Source of the DNA: an uncultured Lachnospiraceae bacterium | GTDB taxonomy: Bacteria > Bacillota > Clostridia > Lachnospirales > Lachnospiraceae | Length of the DNA: 11,865 nucleotides | NCBI GenBank assembly: GCA_900557385.1 | Contig: USSP01000025.1 | Span: 1-11,865, forward strand | Direction of reading: 5' to 3' | Shown: positions 6,525-11,865 of the stretch, one piece after another | Layout: the number at the start of each line of letters is the position of its first letter | Numbering within the stretch: position 1 is the stretch's first letter | Position numbers and translations under genes: made by a program | The notes under the pieces: model-generated | What the model saw: only the letters and a program-made list of their open reading frames with translations | The model's database searches: none | What the model was told of the DNA's origin: nothing

Positions 6525-7276
6525 CATTGCTGACATTTAGACCGCATCTGCAGTAAAATCCGTTTCTCCATCCGGCTGACCTGTACCTGGCTGATCCCGA
6601 ACAATCTTGCCACCTCTACCTGTGTCCTATTGTCAAAATACCGCAGATGGATCAACTGTCGTTCCTGTCTGTCCAGGCTTTCCAACAACTGATTTAACAG
6701 CAGATGATCCAGTACTGCTGCCTTTTCATCATCCCTGCCTGTTGTGCTGGCGAGCTGATCAATCAGATAGATTTCCCCGGTTCCGGAACCATTGTCCGGC
6801 TGATACACAGAACGGTAAATGGATTCTACCGGGCAGCCTGCTTCCATTGCCATGACGATTTCTTCCCCGTTTAAACCCGTTTCTGCCTCAATTTCCTGCA
6901 AGGTCGGCTCACGTCCCAGCACCCCCTCCAGTTTCTCCCGTGCCTGACGGATTCGATATGCCTGCTCCTTCAGCGTCCGGCTGACCTTCAGCATCCCGTC
7001 ATCCCGCAGGAACCGCCGCATTTCTCCCTGTATCATAGGGACGGCGTAGGTGCTGAAACAGACTTCGTAGGAGGTGTCAAACTTGTCGATTGCTTTCATT
7101 AACCCAATACAGCCAATCTGAAACAGATCCTCCGGATCATAGCCGCGCCCCAGAAATCGCTTGACGATGTGTCGAACCAGTCCGATATTTTCTTTAATCA
7201 GTGCTTCTCTCGCCTCTTTATCTCCGTTCTGTGCTGCCTCGATCCTTGTACTCAGTTCTGCTGCCTTTTGCTCCAT
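6518..7276 (-). CDS. sigF: RNA polymerase sporulation sigma factor sigma-F
   Basis: 252-residue sigma factor, the first forespore-specific sigma factor of sporulation. Region 2 (about 25-95) has DLFQIGCIGLMKAIDKFD, with FSTYAVPMIQGEMRRFLRDDG leading on to region 3. Region 4 (about 195-248) has a helix-turn-helix near QVEVARLFGISQVQVSRMEK that recognises the -35 box. The length is normal and I see no damage. The start ATG lies three bases after the stop of the broken spoIIAB gene, with GAGG inside the end of that gene as ribosome site. In intact systems SpoIIAB holds sigma-F inactive until SpoIIAA releases it. With SpoIIAB disrupted, this protein might be unregulated or not made at an effective level. 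Sigma-G is its close paralogue, but the spoIIA location makes sigma-F the better call. Confidence 0.95.
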   Translation of the reverse strand: MEQKAAELSTRIEAAQNGDKEAREALIKENIGLVRHIVKRFLGRGYDPEDLFQIGCIGLMKAIDKFDTSYEVCFSTYAVPMIQGEMRRFLRDDGMLKVSRTLKEQAYRIRQAREKLEGVLGREPTLQEIEAETGLNGEEIVMAMEAGCPVESIYRSVYQPDNGSGTGEIYLIDQLASTTGRDDEKAAVLDHLLLNQLLESLDRQERQLIHLRYFDNRTQVEVARLFGISQVQVSRMEKRILLQMRSKCQQCE

Positions 7277-7279
7277 GGA

Positions 7280-7746
7280 TCATTCCTCATCTTTCACCCA
7301 TGGCGTTGTGCCGCATTTCTTCTGCATCCGTACCGTCGTCCCTCTGCCGGGCACGGACTGTACCTCCAAATCATCCATAAAGGCTTCCATAAAGGCAAAC
7401 CCCATACCGGACCGTTCCAGTTCCGGCTTGGTGGTAAAAAGGGGCTGCATGGCTTGTTCCAGATTCACAATCCCCACTCCATAATCCGTCACCGTCACAC
7501 TTAACACATCCCCCCGGAGCGTACACTCTACACAGACCTTGCCCATTTCCCCCTCATAGCCGTGAATAATGGCATTGGTCACCGCCTCCGATACAGCCGT
7601 TTTCACATCGGAGTGGGATCCAGTTCCGCCACAAATGCTGCCACTGCCATTCTGGCAAGTCCTTCATTCTCTGATAGGGCATCAAATTCCAATCGCATGG
7701 AATTCTCCGTTCTCTCTTTCGCCTTATGTACCATTGTCTGTTGCAT
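7280..7746 (-). pseudogene. spoIIAB: Anti-sigma-F factor SpoIIAB, disrupted by frameshift
   Basis: SpoIIAB is a GHKL-fold kinase that binds sigma-F and phosphorylates SpoIIAA. Here the gene is in two frames. The first begins at ATG 7746 behind AGGAGG (7754-7759). It reads 45 family-like residues, including EFDALSENEGLARMAVAAF and AELDPT, then ends at TGA 7603-7605. The second frame, open from GTG 7606, continues with KTAVSEAVTNAIIHGYE (N-box), DYGVGI (G1 box) and ELERSGMGF (G2 box), and ends at 7280. Bacillus SpoIIAB has seven residues between DPT and the Lys of KT; only SDV remains here. About 13 bases are therefore missing near 7612-7614. The stop TGA and the GTG overlap, so re-initiation could give two fragments, but no good ribosome site precedes the GTG. 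No other decay is visible, so the lesion is very recent or a sequence error. Confidence 0.85.
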
Positions 7747-7757
7747 GACTGTTCCTC

Positions 7758-8078
7758 CTAATTTTCCAGAATCTCAATAATCCGATAAACTCCTGACAGA
7801 TAGAGCATCCGTTTGATCTGGCGATCCACATGAATGCAGTACACCTTGCCACCAAAACAACTGATCTTACGATATCTGCCGATCAATAGTCCGATACCGG
7901 AACTGTCCATAAACTTTGTCGCTTCAAAATCGAATACCACATTGTTTACCTGATTCTGTAAAATCTGGCGGTCTGTCATCTCGCTTACCACCTCCGCATG
8001 ATGATGATCGATTTCCTCCGGCAGCTTCACACACAGGCAATGATCGATTACCTGATAATCCTGTAATTCCATTTCCAT
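7758..8078 (-). CDS. spoIIAA: Anti-sigma-F factor antagonist SpoIIAA
   Basis: 106-residue STAS-domain protein that, when dephosphorylated by SpoIIE, binds SpoIIAB and frees sigma-F. DHHHAEVV (24-31) matches the conserved DHHTAE of the family. FMDSSGIGLLIGRYR contains the phosphorylation site, with Ser59 aligning to Bacillus Ser58. The frame stays open to 8120, but the ATG at 8078 has GGAGGG (8088-8093) nine bases upstream and gives the normal family N-terminus. A second ATG at 8072 is farther from the site. The stop TAG forms part of the spoIIAB ribosome site, so the two are coupled. The upstream gene is separated by a strong terminator, and I could not find a clear sigma-H or sigma-A promoter in between. 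Confidence 0.93.
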   Translation of the reverse strand: MEMELQDYQVIDHCLCVKLPEEIDHHHAEVVSEMTDRQILQNQVNNVVFDFEATKFMDSSGIGLLIGRYRKISCFGGKVYCIHVDRQIKRMLYLSGVYRIIEILEN

Positions 8079-8105
8079 ATTCTGTTTCCCTCCTGTTAAA
8101 ATGGC

Positions 8106-8141
8106 AAAAAAAGAGAACACGGAATTTTCGTGTTCTCTTTT
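8106..8141 (-). terminator. Strong intrinsic terminator between the TPR gene and spoIIAA
   Basis: On the minus strand AAAAGAGAACACG pairs perfectly with CGTGTTCTCTTTT (8129-8141 with 8109-8121) around a seven-base loop, and the T-run continues to 8106. It closes the valS-folC-TPR unit. It ends only 12 bases before the spoIIAA ribosome site, so little room is left for a spoIIA promoter downstream of it. Confidence 0.85.
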
Positions 8142-8177
8142 GTATGTTCTGTATTGTTATTCGTTTTTATAAATGAA

Positions 8178-9599
8178 TCAGGAATCCAATTCCTGCAGTG
8201 CCTGGTTGGCCTTGGATGTCCGATCCGAATCAGGGAATAATTCCACTAACTGACTGTACAGTTCCTTTGCCTGATCCGTATCACCGTTCTTACGATAAGA
8301 ACCTGCCAGGTAGTAAAGGGCATCTACGTTGGTCTGGTCATATTCCCAGGCCTGATTCAGCTTTTCGATGGCATCGGCATAGTGCCCATTACGATAAGCA
8401 TCGTAGCCTTCATTGTAATATACCTGGGCAAGCTTCGGACAGACATCCTCATAGATCAGTTGGTAAACTGACTGGAATGCCGCAGAGGTACTGGTCACAT
8501 CCGTCTGATTGGTAATGTTTTTGAGATGCTCTGCAATTGCCTGCATCTGCGCCACTTCACCATCCTCACCCGGTCCCTGCATATACAATTCACTGGCAAG
8601 CAGCAGCTGATCCATGGTCTCCATAGAGCCATCGCCTCCCAGATATGCCTGAACCTCTTCATTTAAGGAATCCCTCTCTGCCTGCAGGGCATTTAACCGG
8701 CTTTCCAAATCATTGATGGTAGCCGTTTTGGAATCGGACTGTTCACTGACTACCCGAAGCTGTTCTGTCATTGCTGTCTTTGCGGACTGAATTCGCGCCG
8801 GCAGAATTAAGAAGCATGCAACGGCTACCCCGATAGCAAGTCCCACCAAAAGGTTTACCATAGCGGAGGAACTTTTCTGTTCCTTCACATTCATCGGCTG
8901 TATGATCGTCTCATTGCCACTCCGGTATTCCACAGACTCCTTGGCGATATTTTTCTTCTTTTTGCTCTTGGCTCCGTCATCCGGTGCCAGCATCTTGTCC
9001 ACTTCCTTCAGATAACGAAGGGTGGTCGTATTGTTTGTGTCGATCACCTGACACTTGGAAAGCTCCCGTCTGGCCTTTTCCCACTCCTCCATATTCATAT
9101 AAAGGAGTGCAAGAAGGTGATGGGCACGGATAAATTTCGGATTTAACGCCAGCACCTTTTTCAACTGGATGACTGCCAGATCCCTGCTGTCCTGTCTGCA
9201 GTAAACCAGTGCCTGGTTGTATTTTTTACATGCCTGTTTAATGTTATCCAGCTTCGTGGCATTGGACTGTACGGCATTGATATAATCATCTGCAATGTTT
9301 TTATCCGGGCGAAGGTTTTTACTGATCACCCATTCACTGAGAGCCGCCACCACCTCACCGGTTTCAAAATAAACCAGTCCCAGAAGGTTTCTCGCTTCAA
9401 TATTATTTTTATTAAATTTCAGACTCTGGCGCAGGCAGTTAATCGCCCCGGACAGATCTCTGACATTGGCTTTTTCCAGACCTTCATTATAGAATCGATT
9501 AGACATCTGCAGAATGCGCTTATAAATTGCCACATCAGCGCCGCAGCTTGTGCAGAAGTCCTTCTCAGAAAGCTGGCATCCACAATTATAACAAATCAT
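8178..9599 (-). CDS. Zinc-ribbon, TPR and single-helix membrane protein of unknown function
   Basis: 473 residues. The N-terminus is a zinc ribbon (C3-x2-C6-x9-C16-x2-C19). TPR helices cover about 35-105 and 125-205 (for example IEARNLLGLVYFETGEVVAA and AHHLLALLYMNMEEWEKAR). A basic KSKKKK (211-216) precedes one membrane helix at about 247-267. Then comes a coiled coil at 275-320 and a second TPR set at about 390-462 (YYNEGYDAYRNGHYADAIEK, YLAGSYRKNGDTDQAKELY). The likely topology is zinc ribbon and first TPRs in the cytoplasm, coiled coil and last TPRs outside, which suggests a scaffold linking both sides of the membrane. The ribosome site GGGAG follows the stop of the small upstream gene directly. 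It is the last gene before a strong terminator. I do not recognise a named gene and assign no reaction. Adjacency to spoIIA is suggestive only. Confidence 0.85.
   Translation of the reverse strand: MICYNCGCQLSEKDFCTSCGADVAIYKRILQMSNRFYNEGLEKANVRDLSGAINCLRQSLKFNKNNIEARNLLGLVYFETGEVVAALSEWVISKNLRPDKNIADDYINAVQSNATKLDNIKQACKKYNQALVYCRQDSRDLAVIQLKKVLALNPKFIRAHHLLALLYMNMEEWEKARRELSKCQVIDTNNTTTLRYLKEVDKMLAPDDGAKSKKKKNIAKESVEYRSGNETIIQPMNVKEQKSSSAMVNLLVGLAIGVAVACFLILPARIQSAKTAMTEQLRVVSEQSDSKTATINDLESRLNALQAERDSLNEEVQAYLGGDGSMETMDQLLLASELYMQGPGEDGEVAQMQAIAEHLKNITNQTDVTSTSAAFQSVYQLIYEDVCPKLAQVYYNEGYDAYRNGHYADAIEKLNQAWEYDQTNVDALYYLAGSYRKNGDTDQAKELYSQLVELFPDSDRTSKANQALQELDS
8179..8195. repeat. Perfect inverted repeat over the TPR gene stop codon
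   Basis: CAGGAAT-CCA-ATTCCTG, seven base pairs with a three-base spacer, covering the last codons and part of the stop of the TPR gene, about 38 bases before the terminator. It could be a protein operator, a second RNA hairpin or chance. Confidence 0.35.
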
Positions 9600-9609
9600 T
9601 CCAAACTCC

Positions 9610-9765
9610 CTATTTCTGCATGTCTTCCTCGACGGTCACATCCTTTACCATTTTCACAAACAGATCTGCCATATCCGTCATATCCTGATTATAAATAGCC
9701 TCCTCGGCATCTTCTACCTCCAGGGAGGGATGAAATTTCTTTAATTCTTCTTCAAAGTCAATCAT
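9610..9765 (-). CDS. Small acidic protein of unknown function, between folC and the TPR gene
   Basis: 51 residues, starting MIDFEEELKKFHPSLEVEDA and ending VEEDMQK. There is no signal peptide, membrane helix or cysteine. Glu and Asp make up about a third of the residues, and a Met-rich middle (NQDMTDMADLFVKMVKDV) looks amphipathic, so the protein may be helical and bind a partner. The coding case rests on three points: a clean GGAGAG ribosome site (9775-9780) at normal spacing, an 8-base overlap with the end of folC, and a stop codon that abuts the ribosome site of the next gene. This leaves no unexplained gap in the operon. I cannot assign a function. Confidence 0.75.
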   Translation of the reverse strand: MIDFEEELKKFHPSLEVEDAEEAIYNQDMTDMADLFVKMVKDVTVEEDMQK

Positions 9766-11095
9766 GTGTAATCTCTCTCCACGCATGTGAAAGCAATTCC
9801 TTAATCTGACCTGCCAGATACAAGGAACCTACAATATATACTCTGTCGTCTTCGCTTCTGTGTGTCACCGCATCAAAAAAAGCGGTCTGCAAATCCTGTG
9901 CGGCAGTGATATCTGTCTTTTCCCCTCGATGCCCCTGTGTGTAAATTAACAGCTGATCCGTCTCGATACGCCTGGTAGTCTCTAACGGAACCAGTCTGAC
10001 ATGGGCAAACAAATCCTCTTCCATCAGCAGCTCCACCATCTGCCGGGCACGCTTGTCCGAAACAGCGGCAAAAAGCAACGTACGTTTTCCCTTGCATCCG
10101 TCCTGTCGAACCGTCTCCAGAAATGCCTGGATTCCATCCTCATTATGCCCTCCGTCCAAAATGACACCGGGCAGGATTTCTTCCATGCGACCCTCCCAAT
10201 GGGTCTGCCACAATCCCTGTTGGATTTGTTCCTTTGTGATATGTTCTCCCTGATCCAATACGCCGATTGTTTCTATTGCCAGCGAAGCATTCTCCATCTG
10301 GTAAAAGGCCGTGGTATCAAGATGAACTTCAACATAACCATAATAGCGAGAAGTATAGGAAAAAGCAATGGTTTTGTGGTCAAAACTTAAAATTGCATAG
10401 TCCTGTTTCGACACGGAATATGCCGCTGCGCCAAGCTCCGAGGCTTTTTGACGGATGACTGTCGAAGCCTGTTGTCTGGAGTCCAGATAAACCACGGGAA
10501 TTCCCGGCTTAATGATCCCTGCCTTCTCCCCGGCAATCTCCGGAATGGTATTTCCCAGATACTGCATGTGGTCAAGACCAATCTTCGTGATGACACACAC
10601 GGCAGGATTGGGAATCTGGTTGGTTGCGTCTAACCTTCCTCCCAGTCCCGTCTCCAGAATCAGATAGTCCACCGGATGGTTGTGTAAAATCGGAAACAGC
10701 ATGAAAAACAGGAACTCAAAATAAGCCGGGTGGTATTCCGGATCATGCTCTGCTCTCCAGGTGTCCACCAGGTTCCGGATTTTCTCATAGCCTGCCGCAA
10801 AATCTTCTTCGCTTACCAGCCGCCTGTCAATATGAAACCGCTCCCTTACTTCCACCAGATGGGGGGAAATAAACATTCCCGTCGTGCAGCCTGCTGCCAT
10901 GAGAATGCCTTGCAAATAGGCACAAACGGAACCTTTTCCGTTTGTGCCTGCCACATGAATTACCTTTGTCTGCTGGGGAAGCGGCAGATGTTTTGTTACA
11001 TATTTATAAAACTCTGCCGTTTTCTCCGGCGTGTTCTTTTTTGTAAAAAATGGAATCTCTTCCAAATAAGCAACTGCTTCTTTATAAGTCACCAT
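9758..11095 (-). CDS. folC: Bifunctional folylpolyglutamate synthase / dihydrofolate synthase
   Basis: 445-residue Mur-ligase-fold enzyme that adds glutamates to folates using ATP, and in many bacteria also makes dihydrofolate from dihydropteroate and glutamate. The P-loop AGTNGKGS is at 49-56, SPHLVEVRERF at 77-87 and ETGLGGRLDATN at 148-159. GLDHMQYLG at 173-181 and the AGEKAGIIKPG segment (188-198) follow; the latter holds the lysine usually carbamylated in this fold. HWEGRME (299-305) and the C-terminal domain motif LDGGHNEDG (313-321) come next, then LFAAVSDK. Length is typical. The start ATG overlaps the valS stop as TAATG with no clear ribosome site, so translation probably depends on coupling to valS. 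The valS-folC arrangement is common in Firmicutes. Confidence 0.96.
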   Translation of the reverse strand: MVTYKEAVAYLEEIPFFTKKNTPEKTAEFYKYVTKHLPLPQQTKVIHVAGTNGKGSVCAYLQGILMAAGCTTGMFISPHLVEVRERFHIDRRLVSEEDFAAGYEKIRNLVDTWRAEHDPEYHPAYFEFLFFMLFPILHNHPVDYLILETGLGGRLDATNQIPNPAVCVITKIGLDHMQYLGNTIPEIAGEKAGIIKPGIPVVYLDSRQQASTVIRQKASELGAAAYSVSKQDYAILSFDHKTIAFSYTSRYYGYVEVHLDTTAFYQMENASLAIETIGVLDQGEHITKEQIQQGLWQTHWEGRMEEILPGVILDGGHNEDGIQAFLETVRQDGCKGKRTLLFAAVSDKRARQMVELLMEEDLFAHVRLVPLETTRRIETDQLLIYTQGHRGEKTDITAAQDLQTAFFDAVTHRSEDDRVYIVGSLYLAGQIKELLSHAWREITHD

Positions 11096-11865
11096 TATCT
11101 TAACTGCGCCAGACGCTCTTTGACCTGTTCCATCATCTGGGTATATTTTTCCAGTTTTCCGCGTTCCTCTGCCACCTTGCTTTCCGGTGCTTTGGACATG
11201 AATCGCTCATTATTTAACATGCCGTTGACGCGGGCAAGCTCACCGGTAAGACGCTTCTCCTCTTTTTCCAGACGCTCAATCTCCTGGCTGATGTCCACCA
11301 GTTCTGCGAAAGGAATATAAAGAGTTGCACCGGGAATCACTACAGAAACAGCATCGTCTGCAATGCCGGTCTTGTCTGCCTGTACCAGTACTTCTGAGGC
11401 GTAAGCCAGGGAAGCAAAGAACAGCTTACCTTCCGTGAAGGTATTACGAACTGCCTCATCGGTACTTACCACATAGACCGCTGCCTTCCGGCTGGGTGCT
11501 ACATTCATCTCGCTGCGGATATTACGGATACCGCGGACTGCCTCTTTGATGGTCTCGATGTCATGCTCTTCCTTCTCAAATGCAAAAGCCTCGTCATAAA
11601 CAGGCCACTGGGACAGCATGATGGTTTTCTCTTCGGACTGCATATTGCAGAAAATTTCCTCGGTGATGAACGGCATGTAGGGATGGAGCAAGCGCAGGGC
11701 GTCTAACAGCACATTCTTCAATGTCCACAGAGCCGCATTCTGGCTTGCGGTATCGTCCGTATTGTACAGACGGGGTTTTACCATCTCAATGTACCAGTCA
11801 CAGAACTCATCCCAGATAAAGTCGTATACTTTCTGTACGGCGATACCCAGTTCGTAGTTGTCCAT
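11095..11865 (-). CDS. valS: Valine--tRNA ligase, C-terminal part (runs off right edge)
   Basis: The visible 256 codons are the C-terminal portion of a class I aminoacyl-tRNA synthetase that charges tRNA-Val. The anticodon-binding helical domain occupies roughly residues 1-120 of the visible part (VYDFIWDEFCDWYIEMVKPR, LLHPYMPFITEEI). The C-terminal arm follows, with the coiled coil LVDISQEIERLEKEEKRL and a final helix ending QVKERLAQLR. These match ValS rather than IleS or LeuS, which lack this C-terminal coiled coil. The Met at the window edge is an internal residue, not the start; the catalytic HIGH and KMSKS regions lie outside. The stop codon overlaps the folC start. Confidence 0.95.
   Translation of the reverse strand: MDNYELGIAVQKVYDFIWDEFCDWYIEMVKPRLYNTDDTASQNAALWTLKNVLLDALRLLHPYMPFITEEIFCNMQSEEKTIMLSQWPVYDEAFAFEKEEHDIETIKEAVRGIRNIRSEMNVAPSRKAAVYVVSTDEAVRNTFTEGKLFFASLAYASEVLVQADKTGIADDAVSVVIPGATLYIPFAELVDISQEIERLEKEEKRLTGELARVNGMLNNERFMSKAPESKVAEERGKLEKYTQMMEQVKERLAQLR

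Noticed and set aside
6460..6525. A longer N-terminus for SpoVAA starting at 6525.
   Set aside because: It would overlap the end of sigF and the forespore promoter and has no ribosome site. The ATG at 6459 has AGGAGG at ideal spacing.
8079..8120. A longer N-terminus for SpoIIAA starting at 8120.
   Set aside because: It would start inside the terminator stem with no ribosome site. The ATG at 8078 has a strong site and fits the family length.
8151..8197. Possible sigma-H promoter for spoIIAA: GCAGGAATT and AACGAATAA on the minus strand each match a half-site.
   Set aside because: The spacing is about ten bases too long for sigma-H, and a transcript from it would run into the terminator before spoIIAA.
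10730..11320. A 196-codon open frame on the plus strand across the valS-folC junction.
   Set aside because: It is antisense to two clearly conserved genes and has no recognisable domain or ribosome site.

Overview
The window reads as chromosomal DNA from a spore-forming low-to-mid GC Firmicute of class Clostridia, most likely Lachnospiraceae or a close relative. This is inferred from the spoIIA-sigF-spoVA block, Gram-positive lipoprotein signals, strong AGGAGG-type ribosome binding sites and the style of FtsH, ValS and FolC. Every gene I can support lies on the minus strand, so transcription runs from high to low coordinates. There are no RNA genes, insertion sequences, CRISPR arrays or phage genes, and no gene-free stretch longer than about 100 bases.

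In transcription order, the right part (11865 to 8178) holds the 3' end of valS, folC, an undescribed 51-residue acidic protein, and a large zinc-ribbon/TPR membrane protein. These four are tightly packed or overlapping and end in a strong hairpin terminator (8106-8141). The middle part (8078 to 4820) is the forespore control block: spoIIAA, spoIIAB and sigF, then spoVAA, spoVAB and spoVAC. SpoIIAA (anti-anti-sigma), SpoIIAB (anti-sigma kinase) and sigma-F form the switch that starts forespore gene expression. SpoVA proteins form the channel that moves calcium-dipicolinate in and out of the spore. A sigma-G/sigma-F type promoter (TGAATA, 17 bases, CATAATA) overlaps the sigF stop codon and should give spoVA its own forespore timing. 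The left part (4818 to 1) has a short soluble PocR/chemoreceptor-type protein with a good housekeeping promoter, two secreted lipoprotein hydrolases (an M15 peptidase and a GH3 glycosidase), and the first 319 codons of ftsH.

The most notable observation is that spoIIAB is broken. Its reading frame shifts near position 7613, where about 13 bases expected from the family alignment are missing, while both halves are otherwise well conserved and sigF beside it is intact. In addition, spoVAD and spoVAE do not follow spoVAC. Either this lineage is losing regulated sporulation, or the assembly has a local error. I see no clear sign of a wholly new multi-gene system. The other items worth a look are small: a terminator just before spoIIAA, a structured ftsH leader, the PocR-chemoreceptor hybrid and the small acidic protein.
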